NCBI GenBank assembly: GCA_903923905.1
Contig: CAIXZH010000094.1
Location: 1 to 46,349, forward strand
Direction of reading: 5' to 3'
DNA: 46,349 nucleotides
Source of the DNA: an uncultured Bacteroidia bacterium
Lineage (GTDB): Bacteria; Bacteroidota; Bacteroidia; Bacteroidales; Prolixibacteraceae
A model generated the notes under the pieces. The model was not told where the DNA came from. It worked only from the letters and a program-made list of their open reading frames with translations, and made no database searches. The position numbers and the translations under genes were made by a program. Numbering within the stretch: position 1 is the stretch's first letter; the number at the start of each line of letters is the position of its first letter. This document shows positions 7,024-16,187 of the stretch, piece by piece.

Positions 7024-10000
7024 GTGCCCTCCCTCGAAATCTATAAAGCCTCTGCGGGTTCCGGAAAAACATTCCGGATTGTACGTGAGTACCTTAAAAT
7101 GGTTTTCCAACGTCCTGCTGCTTATAAAAATATTCTTGCTGTTACCTTTACAAACAAGGCAACTGCAGAGATGAAAGACCGTATTCTGAAAGATCTGTCA
7201 TCGCTTGCTTCAGGAAAACCCTCGGGGCACCTGGAGTACCTTAAAGGGGAGTTTTTGCAGTCTGAGGAGCAGATACGCAAAACTGCCGGAAAAATATTGA
7301 AATTAATCCTTCACGATTACTCGCGGTTCTCAGTTAGCACCATTGACAGCTTTTTCCAGCGGATAATCAGGGCTTTTTCGCGTGAGATGCGACTTAATGC
7401 ATCATATCGGACTGAACTTGATGCACAGTTAGTCCTTGAAGAGGCTGTCGATCGACTTTTCCTGGAGATTGATACCAATGCCGCTCTGCGCAGCTGGATG
7501 CTCGAATATGCGGATGAAAATCTCAGGGAGGGGAGAAACTGGAATTTCAGGGAAGATCTGACAGGACGAGGCAAAGAGTTGTTCAAAGAGGAATTTAAGC
7601 TGTTTAGTAAGCCGTTATTAGAAAAACTTGCGGATAAAGGTTACCTTACCCGATATGGTCATCAATTGAGAGAAATACTTGGTAATTATGAGCAAAGGTT
7701 GATAGCAATCGGTAAACAGGGACTTGTCCTGATTGCGGAAGAGGGGTTGACCACTGAGCAGTTTAAATATGGGAAATCCTCATTCGCCAACCACTTTAAC
7801 AAACTCGCCGATGGGGTTCTCGCGCTTCCCGGTTCACGTACAACCGAAGCCTTTGATAATCCGGATTCCTGGTATAAAGTTTCAGATTCCCATGAATTGA
7901 AGCAACGTATTAACGCCATATACGACAATGGACTTAACAGGCTATTGGGCAATTCCATTGAGTTGATGAAAACAGAAGGGATTGTTGCAAATACAGCCAA
8001 AGCAATTCTTGCAAATCTTTTCTCCTTTGGACTTCTAACCGATATTGCGATGAAAGTTCAGGAAGTATCGCGGGAGAAAAATCTTGTTTTATTAAATGAT
8101 ACCACCCAACTCCTGCGTAAAGTAATCTCCGGAAGTGACTCCCCGTTTGTTTATGAAAAGATGGGATCTGTCTACCGGAATTTTATGCTTGATGAATTCC
8201 AGGATACTTCGCGGTTGCAATGGTATAATTTCAAGCCATTGATTGATAATTCGCTGGCTGAAGGTAATCGGAATATCATCGTGGGCGATGTTAAGCAGTC
8301 GATTTACCGGTGGCGCAATGGGGATTGGAATCTGCTGGCCACCCAAGTTGAAAAGGATCTTGCTCCATTCGGCAGTTTGGTTATTCCATTGGACACCAAT
8401 TGGCGAAGTGCCAAGAAAGTAATCGACTTCAATAACATCCTGTTCAGGGAGTCGTCAAGGTTATTGAATGCCGATTTTGAGTCCAGTCTCACCGGATCTG
8501 GCCATTCTTTTGATGAACTTCCCGGGATGAAGGGGATCATTGAACGTGCTTACAGCGATCATTATCAGAAAACTTCGGGAAAAGTTCAGGCTGAAGGATA
8601 TGTTAAGGTGCAATTTTTGGAGTCTGATGATTCCCGCAAAAAGGGTGATTACCGTGATCAGGCTATTGAGGCGCTGATCGTCCATTTGGAATTAGCTCAG
8701 GATAATGGAGTCCGTCCGGAGGATATCGCTATTCTGGTACGGAGCAAAACCGAAGGTTCATTGGTCGCCAGGTCGCTGCTTGAGCGGAAAACCTCCAATC
8801 CGAATAGCATCTATTGTTACGATGTGATATCCAGCGATTCACTAATCATCGGTCAGTCACCAGTGGTCAGATTTATCCTTAATTTCTTCACCCTCTTTAG
8901 CTCTGGGAATAACAATATTGTAAAGGCTGATCTGATTTATGGCTATTTTACTTACTTGCATCCGTTAATTTCTAAGGTTGAGGTTCCTCCTGCACAAAGC
9001 GATCAGTTTCATACGTGGTTTGAGGCAAATCTAGAAGTTCCTGAAATATTCAAGCCTTGGATCAGAACTTCAGATAATGAAGCTTTTGAAACATCCTTTC
9101 TAAGCCTGCCATTGTTTGAACTTGCAAGCCGTATTGCCAGCGATTTTGGATTGAATATGATAAAAGGGGAGTTGGTTTACCTCGAAGCTTTTCTGGATTT
9201 GGTCCTTCAATATGGCAAAGATGAGGCAGGGGGTATTGCGGGGTTTCTTGATTGGTGGAAAACCACCGGAAACGGAAAGTCCATAACGCTGTCAGAAGGC
9301 CAGAATGCTATTTCAATTCTTACCATCCACAAAGCAAAGGGGTTGGAATTTCATACCGTAATGGTACCCTTTTGTGATTGGGAGGTAATTCCTCAAGGGA
9401 CAAAAGCCCCTTATTTGTGGTGCCATCCTCAAGTGGCGCCTTTTAATGAGATGGACCTGGTGTTGGTGAGATATGGTTCCGGCTTACAGCAAACGTTATT
9501 TTCAGATGCCTATTTCAACGAAATGCTTTACAGTGCGGTGGACAACCTAAACCTTTTATACGTTGCGTTTACCAGAGCGGTTAATTCATTGATTGTGTTT
9601 TGTCCTTACTCTCCAAAACTGAATAATCCTTACCGTAGCATTTCATCATTGATACAGGGGGTTATCGAGAATTTTCCCATGCTTGATTCTCTTGATCGTG
9701 AAAAATATATCGATCTTAAGGAATTCTGGAATCCGGATACAAAAACTTTTGAAACAGGAACGCCCAGAAAAGTGTTTTATTCGGCACAGTCACAGGTTTC
9801 TGTCAATAATGAACTTAATCAACTAATACTTGCCGGGAGGAGTGACCGGCTGAAACTCAGGATTCATAGCGATGCATATTTCGATCTGTATGATTACCAA
9901 ATGTCGGAGCGGATCGGACACGGAAAACTTATGCATGAATTATTTGAAAAAATCGCAACGCTTTCTGATGTTTCAAATGCACTCAAACAGGTATTATCTG

Positions 10001-10332
10001 AAGGTAAAATTGATACCATAACTGCCCATGATTACGAGAAGCTAATCTATGAGGTATTGGGCAAAGAGCCTTTCCGGTCATGGTTCAGCGGTGAATGGAA
10101 GGTCTTAAACGAACGGGATATCCTTCGTGGCAAAGAGAGTCGGCACCGTCCTGACCGTGTGATGATCAAAGGGAAAGAATTAATCGTGGTTGACTATAAA
10201 ACCGGAGAAAAATCAGAAAGCCATCATGCGCAGGTTCGCGGGTATCTCAGGGACTTTGTAGCAATGGGTTATCCTGATCCGATAGGCTATCTTTGGTATT
10301 TATCTGAAAATGAATTAGTCGAAATCTTATAA
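7024..10332 (+). CDS. AddA/RecB-like UvrD-family helicase-nuclease
   Basis: 1102 aa. Superfamily 1A helicase motifs appear in order: Walker A ASAGSGKT (residues 9-16), motif Ia with VTFTNKATAEMKDRI, Walker B DEFQDTS (390-396), QSIYRWRNGD (near 425), IHKAKGLEF (near 768) and LLYVAFTRA (near 844). The C-terminus has a RecB-type PD-(D/E)xK nuclease with DRVMIKGKELIVVDYKTG (1044-1061). This fits the subunit of AddAB/RexAB-type double-strand break repair complexes. The GTG start directly precedes the usual P-S-L-x-I-Y-K-A-S-A-G-S-G-K-T N-terminus, so it is firm. The AddB-like partner is not adjacent: the neighbours are an AlaX-like protein and a thioesterase. Confidence 0.9.
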   Translation: MPSLEIYKASAGSGKTFRIVREYLKMVFQRPAAYKNILAVTFTNKATAEMKDRILKDLSSLASGKPSGHLEYLKGEFLQSEEQIRKTAGKILKLILHDYSRFSVSTIDSFFQRIIRAFSREMRLNASYRTELDAQLVLEEAVDRLFLEIDTNAALRSWMLEYADENLREGRNWNFREDLTGRGKELFKEEFKLFSKPLLEKLADKGYLTRYGHQLREILGNYEQRLIAIGKQGLVLIAEEGLTTEQFKYGKSSFANHFNKLADGVLALPGSRTTEAFDNPDSWYKVSDSHELKQRINAIYDNGLNRLLGNSIELMKTEGIVANTAKAILANLFSFGLLTDIAMKVQEVSREKNLVLLNDTTQLLRKVISGSDSPFVYEKMGSVYRNFMLDEFQDTSRLQWYNFKPLIDNSLAEGNRNIIVGDVKQSIYRWRNGDWNLLATQVEKDLAPFGSLVIPLDTNWRSAKKVIDFNNILFRESSRLLNADFESSLTGSGHSFDELPGMKGIIERAYSDHYQKTSGKVQAEGYVKVQFLESDDSRKKGDYRDQAIEALIVHLELAQDNGVRPEDIAILVRSKTEGSLVARSLLERKTSNPNSIYCYDVISSDSLIIGQSPVVRFILNFFTLFSSGNNNIVKADLIYGYFTYLHPLISKVEVPPAQSDQFHTWFEANLEVPEIFKPWIRTSDNEAFETSFLSLPLFELASRIASDFGLNMIKGELVYLEAFLDLVLQYGKDEAGGIAGFLDWWKTTGNGKSITLSEGQNAISILTIHKAKGLEFHTVMVPFCDWEVIPQGTKAPYLWCHPQVAPFNEMDLVLVRYGSGLQQTLFSDAYFNEMLYSAVDNLNLLYVAFTRAVNSLIVFCPYSPKLNNPYRSISSLIQGVIENFPMLDSLDREKYIDLKEFWNPDTKTFETGTPRKVFYSAQSQVSVNNELNQLILAGRSDRLKLRIHSDAYFDLYDYQMSERIGHGKLMHELFEKIATLSDVSNALKQVLSEGKIDTITAHDYEKLIYEVLGKEPFRSWFSGEWKVLNERDILRGKESRHRPDRVMIKGKELIVVDYKTGEKSESHHAQVRGYLRDFVAMGYPDPIGYLWYLSENELVEIL

Positions 10333-10342
10333 AGCTTTATAA
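10327..10342. repeat. 16-bp perfect palindrome at the helicase stop / thioesterase start junction
   Basis: TTATAAAG followed by CTTTATAA. It covers the TAA stop (10330-10332) and abuts the TTG start at 10343. It could be an operator or chance; no loop separates the arms. Confidence 0.5.
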
Positions 10343-10816
10343 TTGAGAAAGATAATAAATCCATATGCCCAATCGGGCAGAGATTCTTACCAGTGTTTTG
10401 GATGTTCCCCAAAAAATCCCATTGGACTTCAGCTCGAATTCTGGAAGGATGGAGATGGGGTTATTGCCAAATGGATACCGCGTAAATCGCTCGAAGGGTT
10501 TGTGAATATATTGCATGGCGGAATCCAGGCTACACTGCTTGACGAGATAGCCAGCTGGGCTGTTCAGACTCAATGCAAAACGGTGGGTGTCACCTCCTCA
10601 ATGGAGATCTCATACCGTCGTCCGGTATATATAAGTGACGGAGAGATTTCACTTAGGGCAACGATCAGGGAAGCAGGATCCAGAATGGCCATCGTCGATA
10701 CCGAACTTTTGGGTAATGATGGCAAATTGTGCGCCTCAGCAGTAATTAAATATTTTCTCTTCAATCAGGAGAAAGCCTCGGATGAATATTTCTATCCTGG
10801 AGCTGACGCTTTTTGA
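10343..10816 (+). CDS. PaaI/YbgC-like hotdog-fold thioesterase
   Basis: 157 aa. The single hotdog domain has the conserved LHGGIQATLLDEIASWAV helix (His-Gly-Gly near residue 55, Asp/Glu on the following helix), preceded by CFGCSPKNPIGL, the usual N-terminus of a Bacteroidota subgroup. It is predicted to hydrolyse an acyl-CoA or acyl-ACP thioester in the cytoplasm; the substrate is unknown. No ATG fits: the first in-frame ATG is far inside the domain. The TTG at 10343 matches the N-terminus expected from relatives (K-K-I-x-N-P-Y). The gene is 10 nt behind the helicase-nuclease gene, probably in the same transcript. Confidence 0.85.
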   Translation: MRKIINPYAQSGRDSYQCFGCSPKNPIGLQLEFWKDGDGVIAKWIPRKSLEGFVNILHGGIQATLLDEIASWAVQTQCKTVGVTSSMEISYRRPVYISDGEISLRATIREAGSRMAIVDTELLGNDGKLCASAVIKYFLFNQEKASDEYFYPGADAF

Positions 10817-10823
10817 TCCAATT

Positions 10824-11432
10824 TTATTTCCCTATGGTCAGAATTAAAGTGACCAGTAATGGAACCAGCATAGTCAGCACAATTCCGCTAAAGAGGGAAA
10901 TTATCGCATAATCCTTTCCTGAATATTTACTGATAACCGGGAAGGTTGTATCCATCGATGTTGCTCCGCCCGAAGCAATTCCGGCGAGTTTGCCAAAATA
11001 CTTTACCAATAGAGGGACCAGGATCAGGGTAAGTATTTCCCGAAGTATATTTGACAAAAGTGCAATAACTCCAAGTGAATCATTATGCAACCGGGAGATG
11101 AATATACTTGAAAGGCTGTAATATCCAAATCCGGCACCCACTGCAAGTACTTCCCGTAGTTGAAGTGCGGGGAGAAGCACTGATACGACAGTCACACCTC
11201 CCAAAGTACCAATAATGATCCCGGCAGGAACCAGGAATATTTTAAGATTCATCGCCCGAAGAACATGCCACGATTTACGGTCAGCACCAATTCCCACCCC
11301 TGCGAGAAACATTAATAAATACAAAGCATAGGAACTCCAGTCTGAGGAAATCATGTTGGCAGGCAATTCCCCTGATACACCAAGCATGACGCCAACTGCA
11401 AAAAATGCAAGAATGATTAGTGTCCCCTTCAT
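10824..11432 (-). CDS. lysO: LysO-family lysine exporter, C-terminal half protein
   Basis: 202 aa with about six hydrophobic segments. The GAGFGYYSLSSIFISRL segment and the ending GGATSMDTTFPVISKYSGKD are hallmarks of the LysO (YbjE, DUF340) family, which exports L-lysine and toxic analogues such as thialysine across the inner membrane. E. coli LysO is a single protein of about 300 aa. Here the family is split into this C-terminal gene and an upstream N-terminal gene (11429-11701) joined by an ATGA overlap, a common arrangement in Bacteroidota and not a frameshift. Confidence 0.85.
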   Translation of the reverse strand: MKGTLIILAFFAVGVMLGVSGELPANMISSDWSSYALYLLMFLAGVGIGADRKSWHVLRAMNLKIFLVPAGIIIGTLGGVTVVSVLLPALQLREVLAVGAGFGYYSLSSIFISRLHNDSLGVIALLSNILREILTLILVPLLVKYFGKLAGIASGGATSMDTTFPVISKYSGKDYAIISLFSGIVLTMLVPLLVTLILTIGK

Positions 11433-11701
11433 TTCAAATGGAAAAAAGCCTTATAAATCATCCAGCAAACCAGCACACTTCCGGTTATGGCTCCGAGTGT
11501 TATAATTATTGCCTGAAATCCAAGATTGTAAATATTGGAAATGATTTTCTCACTCGATCCGACCGCTATTCCCAACAGAAGAAGTAGGGCGTAAATGGCC
11601 AGGCTGAGCAGTTTTTCGTTAATCTTCACGATTGCCGGATAATTATTCAGGAAAAGACCGGTTAGTATTCCGGCAAGCATTAAACCCAATATTATGGTCA
11701 T
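11429..11701 (-). CDS. LysO-family N-terminal half protein
   Basis: 90 aa with three hydrophobic segments: about 3-20, LLSLAIYALLLLLGIAVGS, and a third near 60-82. It corresponds to the first part of LysO-type lysine exporters. The last four bases overlap the start of the C-terminal half gene (ATGA at 11429-11432), so both chains should be made in a fixed ratio and assemble in the membrane. It is divergent from the sulP gene, with 168 nt between. Confidence 0.78.
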   Translation of the reverse strand: MTIILGLMLAGILTGLFLNNYPAIVKINEKLLSLAIYALLLLLGIAVGSSEKIISNIYNLGFQAIIITLGAITGSVLVCWMIYKAFFHLK

Positions 11702-11820
11702 GATTTAAAGTTCTTGGTGATTCAGATACGAATGCAGGTGCAAAAATAGGATATCCTTTCATTTTTATGGAATCAGTTTGAAAAGAGAGTCTGAGGATTT
11801 AAATTTACTTAAAACTTAAT

Positions 11821-11850
11821 ATTGATTTAAAGTGTTAAGAGGTAAATTTG
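11821..11850 (+). promoter_or_regulatory. Promoter of the sulP gene
   Basis: ATTG at 11821-11824, an 18-nt spacer and TAAATTTG at 11843-11850, an exact -7 match, 20 nt ahead of the ATG. Confidence 0.45.
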
Positions 11851-11869
11851 CTATTTCAATTTTTCAGCG

Positions 11870-13528
11870 ATGAATTCAATTTTCAAACCTAAGCTATATG
11901 TTGTTTTGAAACAGGGATACAACCGAAAGCTGTTTCAAAAAGACCTTTTTGCCGGATTAATGGTTGGAATAGTAATGCTTCCACTGGCCATAGCTTTTGC
12001 CGTTGCTTCGGGGGTTTCACCTGAGAAAGGAGTTGTCACGGCAGTAATTGCAGGAATAGTCATTTCAATTTTTGGAGGAAGTCGCTTTCAGATAGGTGGC
12101 CCAACGGGCACATTTATTCTAATCGTATATGGAATTCTTCAAAAATACGGTTTTGATGGTTTAATGATCTCCACCATTCTGGCTGGTTTTATGCTGGTTG
12201 GATTTGGACTCTTGAGATTAGGGGTAATTATTAAATTTATACCCCATCCATTGGTTGTTGGATTTACCAGCGGAATAGCATTAGTCATCTTTTCAGCAGA
12301 AATTAAGGAAGTCTTCGGTCTTCAGATCTCAAGGATTCCGGATGAATTTGTCGGGAAATGGGTGACTTACTTCACGAATTTTGGCCAAATAAATTATAAT
12401 GCACTTGCTATAACTGTGGCCACTATCCTTATTTCAGTTTATAGTGGCAAGGTGATCCGAAAAATGCCGGGATCTCTTTTGGCAATAATTCTGGTGACAG
12501 CGGCGGTATTGCTATTCAAACTACCGGTTCAAACAATCCAGTCGGCATTTAAAGAGATTCCCAATACCATAAGTTTCAGACTGCCTCATCTTGAATGGGG
12601 CTCCCTCCGTGATTTTATCCAGCCTGCTTTTACAATTGCCATGCTCGGAGCAATTGAATCACTGCGTTCAGCATTGGTTGCAGATGGTATGACCAGCGGT
12701 AATCACAGATCCAATACTGAATTGGTCGCACAGGGAATTGCCAATATTCTGACTCCGTTTTTTGGAGGGATTCCGGCAACAGGTTCCGTAGCCAGAACCG
12801 CAACGAATATTAAAAACGGAGCACGGACCCCTGTCTCCGGAATTGTCCATGCGTTTACATTATTATTGATTTTGCTCGTATTTGGGAAATGGTTTACGCT
12901 TATTCCAATGGCTTGTCTGGCAGGTATATTGATCACTGTAGCTTATAACATGAGCGAATGGCGCTCATTTGTTGCAATTCTTAAAGGTTCGAAATACGAT
13001 GTTCTGGTTTTACTCACTGCCTTTTTCCTGACTGTTTTTGTTGATCTCACAATGGCCATCGAGTTGGGGATGGTTTTCTCTGCGATGCTGTTTATGCAAC
13101 GGATGTCCAAACTAAGTAATATTGAATCGGTGAATATAGATACGGATATTCTTGAGAATTATTCATCTCTACCCAAAGGAGTTGATGTATACGAAATCAC
13201 AGGTCCTTTCTTTTTTGGGGCAGCTCAGTCGTATAAAGAGACACTGAATGAAATTGCCGGTGATTCTAAGGTATTGATTTTGAGGATGAGGTATGTCCCT
13301 TTTATTGACTCGACAGGAATATTTACTTTCCGGGAAGTGATTCATGATTTCAGAATACGCAAGGTGACAATTGTTCTTTCCGGAGTGCGTCCTGAGGTGA
13401 GGGAAACATTGGTCGAATGTGGTTTGGCAGATATTATCGGATACGATTTGATCTGTGACAATTTCGGCGAAGCCGTAAAAAAAGCATCTGAGGAATTGGA
13501 GAAAAAAAGGTTATTCCGTTTTAAATAA
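11870..13528 (+). CDS. SulP-family anion transporter with STAS domain
   Basis: 552 aa. The membrane domain has about 12-14 segments and carries the SulP signatures KDLFAGLMVGIVMLPLAIAF (starting at about residue 25) and QIGGPTGTF; the later stretch GGIPATGSVARTATNIKNGA fits the second conserved loop. The C-terminal STAS domain (about 435-540) has the phospho-site-like DSTG at 480-483. Family members carry sulfate, bicarbonate or dicarboxylates, usually with H+ or Na+; the substrate cannot be told from sequence. It stands alone, divergent from lysO and convergent with the YhcH-family gene. There is no carbonic anhydrase gene next to it. Confidence 0.9.
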   Translation: MNSIFKPKLYVVLKQGYNRKLFQKDLFAGLMVGIVMLPLAIAFAVASGVSPEKGVVTAVIAGIVISIFGGSRFQIGGPTGTFILIVYGILQKYGFDGLMISTILAGFMLVGFGLLRLGVIIKFIPHPLVVGFTSGIALVIFSAEIKEVFGLQISRIPDEFVGKWVTYFTNFGQINYNALAITVATILISVYSGKVIRKMPGSLLAIILVTAAVLLFKLPVQTIQSAFKEIPNTISFRLPHLEWGSLRDFIQPAFTIAMLGAIESLRSALVADGMTSGNHRSNTELVAQGIANILTPFFGGIPATGSVARTATNIKNGARTPVSGIVHAFTLLLILLVFGKWFTLIPMACLAGILITVAYNMSEWRSFVAILKGSKYDVLVLLTAFFLTVFVDLTMAIELGMVFSAMLFMQRMSKLSNIESVNIDTDILENYSSLPKGVDVYEITGPFFFGAAQSYKETLNEIAGDSKVLILRMRYVPFIDSTGIFTFREVIHDFRIRKVTIVLSGVRPEVRETLVECGLADIIGYDLICDNFGEAVKKASEELEKKRLFRFK

Positions 13529-13602
13529 TTGGCTTCAATCAAATGAAAAATTCGGATATGCTGATCTATTGCGAATCCTGAATTTGTTTATTGGTTGATG
13601 AA

Positions 13603-14064
13603 CTATTCAACACAAACTTTAAACACAATTTTCCGAACAGTAGAGTTGCACTTCTCATCAATGACAGCAGTATGCAGATCAGTTGGAAAATAAATTGCAA
13701 ACATTCCCGGTTCAAGCCTCGTGAAAGAGGCATCTGCTGAGCAATTACCACAGTCTTTCTCTTCGTTAAAAGGTTCAAGAAGGTTATGAGATAATAGTGG
13801 AGCATATCCCATTAATTCAGATCCGCTTATCCAGTATTGAATATCAATGTTTTTCCTGTGCCCCTCCATGGTAATCCGGTCAGTATTGGTCTGTTTTGAA
13901 TCAAATACGATCATCCTGACTTTATCCCTGATTATCGGGTAGCTGCCTGGGGCAATTTCTGTCAGATCGTTATTTTTAATGTGTTCGAAAGCCTGAGCAA
14001 GTCCATTCCCAAGGGCATAATAACGTGATGCATTTTCAATCCGGTCAATTATCATTTGAATCAT
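13603..14064 (-). CDS. YhcH/YjgK/YiaL family (DUF386) cupin-like protein
   Basis: About 153 aa from the ATG at 14064. The sequence begins MIQMIIDRIENASRYYALG and contains GHRKNIDIQYWISGSE (the His-x-x-x-Asp-x-Q metal-site region), followed by the EKDCGNC and FAIYFPTDLHTAVI strands of this double-stranded beta-helix family. These proteins are linked to sugar catabolism, for example sialic acid or 2,3-diketo-L-gulonate pathways, but no sugar genes are near. An ATG at 14103 would add 13 residues not seen in relatives; the ATG at 14055 is another possible start. It is convergent with sulP. Confidence 0.8.
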   Translation of the reverse strand: MIQMIIDRIENASRYYALGNGLAQAFEHIKNNDLTEIAPGSYPIIRDKVRMIVFDSKQTNTDRITMEGHRKNIDIQYWISGSELMGYAPLLSHNLLEPFNEEKDCGNCSADASFTRLEPGMFAIYFPTDLHTAVIDEKCNSTVRKIVFKVCVE

Positions 14065-14101
14065 AATTAAGCTTAAAGTCTGAAATTGATTTTTAACAAT
14101 C

Positions 14102-14134
14102 AAAAAAATCCCCCCCGAGTCAACGAGGAGGATT
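14102..14134 (-). terminator. Rho-independent terminator of the TPR gene
   Basis: Read on the minus strand, an 11-bp stem (14134-14124 with 14117-14107, including two G-U pairs) with a 6-nt loop is followed directly by a run of T residues (complement of 14108-14102). It starts 20 nt after the stop codon at 14154. Confidence 0.85.
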
Positions 14135-14153
14135 GTTTAAAAAAATTTCATGA

Positions 14154-14837
14154 CTAGTTCGCTGTCAGTCGTGCAATATATTTATCGATAGTTCTTCCCT
14201 GTTCGCTGTCTGCATATTTCTCTTTAATAACTTTATAAGCTTCCAGTGCTTTATCTTTGGTACCTAATGATTCATAGAGATTACCCGCTTTAAGGTAGTA
14301 AACAGGTGATGTGAACGCATTCGGATTAAGTTCTGCCGCTTTCATATATAATTTCACGGCTTTCTCTTTGTTTCCAAGTTCACTGTATGCATCACCGGTG
14401 GCTCCAATAGAAACCGGACCAAGCAATAAATCATCAGTCTTAAAATCTTCAAGATAGCTGATTGCTTCCTTATATTTCCCAAGATGTAAGTTTGAAATAC
14501 CAGCATAATACCTTGCTAATTTCCCGGCTGTTGTCCTTCCGTAATCGTTAATGATATCAACAAACCCCGGAAAGTTTCCATCTCCGTTTAATGCAATGTT
14601 AAAAGAGTCTTTCTCAAAATATTGTTCTGCTGCGAATATTTGCTCTTTGGCTTTTGCCTCCCGCGGAAGTGAATAGAACCTGTGGGTGGCAAGGAAGAGG
14701 AGAGCAATAACCACAATAACTCCAAAGATCATGGTGATCATTTTTGAATTTGCTTCAAAAAATCGTTCCGCAGTGGTCAACGCGTTTTCAACTTCCTCTA
14801 AATTCTCAATTGGTTTAGGTGTCTTTTCCTTAGTCAT
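14154..14837 (-). CDS. TPR membrane protein next to recF
   Basis: 227 aa. The N-terminus is soluble (1-32), then one transmembrane helix (about 33-53) and a periplasmic region with TPR-like repeats from about residue 100 on, including YYAGISNLHLGKYKEAISYL, then GDAYSELGNKEKAVKLYMKA and GNLYESLGTKDKALEAYKVI. The layout resembles YfgM-like ancillary proteins, but this is topology-based. Similar genes sit divergently from recF in many Bacteroidota, as here (226 nt between starts). It probably forms a single-gene transcript with the strong terminator at 14102-14134. Confidence 0.8.
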   Translation of the reverse strand: MTKEKTPKPIENLEEVENALTTAERFFEANSKMITMIFGVIVVIALLFLATHRFYSLPREAKAKEQIFAAEQYFEKDSFNIALNGDGNFPGFVDIINDYGRTTAGKLARYYAGISNLHLGKYKEAISYLEDFKTDDLLLGPVSIGATGDAYSELGNKEKAVKLYMKAAELNPNAFTSPVYYLKAGNLYESLGTKDKALEAYKVIKEKYADSEQGRTIDKYIARLTAN

Positions 14838-15007
14838 AATATCTTATCTCTGTTATTTTGCTTTTTTTCAATTCGAATGCAAAAATAAGCGTTTTTCCTA
14901 AACCACAGCCATTTTTAATTATAAAAATTCTTTTACCTGATCAGATCACCGATTCAATGATTTATTCAGTTTTCCGGGTGGTTGCGGAACGGTATTATTC
15001 GTCCTTT

Positions 15008-15038
15008 TTCGTGGCAACAAATAAAAAGGTTAAATTTG
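15008..15038 (+). promoter_or_regulatory. Promoter of recF
   Basis: TTCG at 15008-15011 (one base off TTTG), a 19-nt spacer, then TAAATTTG at 15031-15038, 25 nt before the recF ATG. Confidence 0.5.
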
Positions 15039-15063
15039 TCTCAGATAAATTTATAATGTGCCG

Positions 15064-16170
15064 ATGTTTATCAGAAATCTCAATGTTGTTAATTATAAGA
15101 ACCTCATTCAGGCTGACTTACAATTCTCTTCCAAGCTGAATTGTTTTATTGGGAATAATGGCGTCGGGAAGACAAATCTGCTCGATTGTTTATATTACCT
15201 CTCGTTTTGTAAGAGTTGTTTTAATCTTCCTGATAGTCAGAATGTCCGTCATACTGAAGATTTTTTTGTAATTCAAGGAAAATATGATTATTCCGGGGAG
15301 CTTGAAGATATTTATTGCGGGTTCAAATCTAGCCATAAAAAGATATTCCGTCGTAATAAGAAAGAATATGAACGATTATCCGATCATATCGGACTTGTTC
15401 CCCTGGTAATGATTTCACCCGCTGATTCGATACTTATTCAGGGCGGCAGCGAGGAGCGGCGCCGGTTTATGGACAGCGTGATCTCACAGTATGACCGGCA
15501 ATATCTCGACTGGCTGCTTAAATATAACCGGGCTTTACTTCAACGTAATAACCTGCTGAAATTCTTTGCAGCCAATCATCAGTTTGATGCCGATAGTCTG
15601 GAGGTCTGGAATGAACAATTGATTTTTACAGGGGGGAAAATTTTTAATAAAAGGGTTGGGTTTCTGGAAGCATTGCTCCCGGTTTTTCAGAAATATTACG
15701 ATTTTATCTGCCAGGGAAATGAGAAAGTGCGATTGGAATACCAGTCACAGCTTAAAGATGGGGAGTTCAGAAAATTGCTGGAGGAGTCTGTTTCAAAAGA
15801 TACGCTGTTACAATATACTTCAGTTGGAATTCACAAAGATGATCTTGAGTTGAAAATCGATGATAATCCGATTAAGAAATTGGGATCTCAGGGACAGAAC
15901 AAAACATATCTGATCTCCCTTAAATTTGCACAGTTCGACTTTATCAGTTCGGTAAATAAAGTGAAACCAATCCTGTTGCTTGACGATATCTTCGACAAGC
16001 TTGATAGTTCGCGCGTCGGACAGATTGTCAAACTGGTATCGGACAGTAATTTTGGACAGATCTTTATTACTGACACCAACCGGGAACATTTGGATGGAAT
16101 TATCAGGGAGGTTGGAGGTTCAGATTATAAGATTTTCCTGGTTTCTGCCGGGCAAATCTCATTGATGTAA
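15064..16170 (+). CDS. recF: DNA replication and repair protein RecF
   Basis: 368 aa. An SMC-like ABC ATPase with Walker A GNNGVGKT (residues 30-37) and signature region SQGQNKTYLISLKFAQF ahead of Walker B ILLLDDIFDKLD, as in RecF. RecF binds gapped DNA with RecO and RecR and helps load RecA. The ATG at 15064 gives the standard M-F-I-R-N-L-N-V-x-N-Y-K-N start, while the GTG two codons earlier is less likely. It is followed by the DUF721 gene with 17 nt between, a pairing often seen in Bacteroidota. Confidence 0.96.
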   Translation: MFIRNLNVVNYKNLIQADLQFSSKLNCFIGNNGVGKTNLLDCLYYLSFCKSCFNLPDSQNVRHTEDFFVIQGKYDYSGELEDIYCGFKSSHKKIFRRNKKEYERLSDHIGLVPLVMISPADSILIQGGSEERRRFMDSVISQYDRQYLDWLLKYNRALLQRNNLLKFFAANHQFDADSLEVWNEQLIFTGGKIFNKRVGFLEALLPVFQKYYDFICQGNEKVRLEYQSQLKDGEFRKLLEESVSKDTLLQYTSVGIHKDDLELKIDDNPIKKLGSQGQNKTYLISLKFAQFDFISSVNKVKPILLLDDIFDKLDSSRVGQIVKLVSDSNFGQIFITDTNREHLDGIIREVGGSDYKIFLVSAGQISLM

Positions 16171-16187
16171 TCATTTAATTGACTAAA

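Noticed and set aside
10824-11701. Frameshift splitting lysO
   Set aside because: Two-gene lysO with an ATGA overlap is the normal arrangement in Bacteroidota, and both halves have clean starts.
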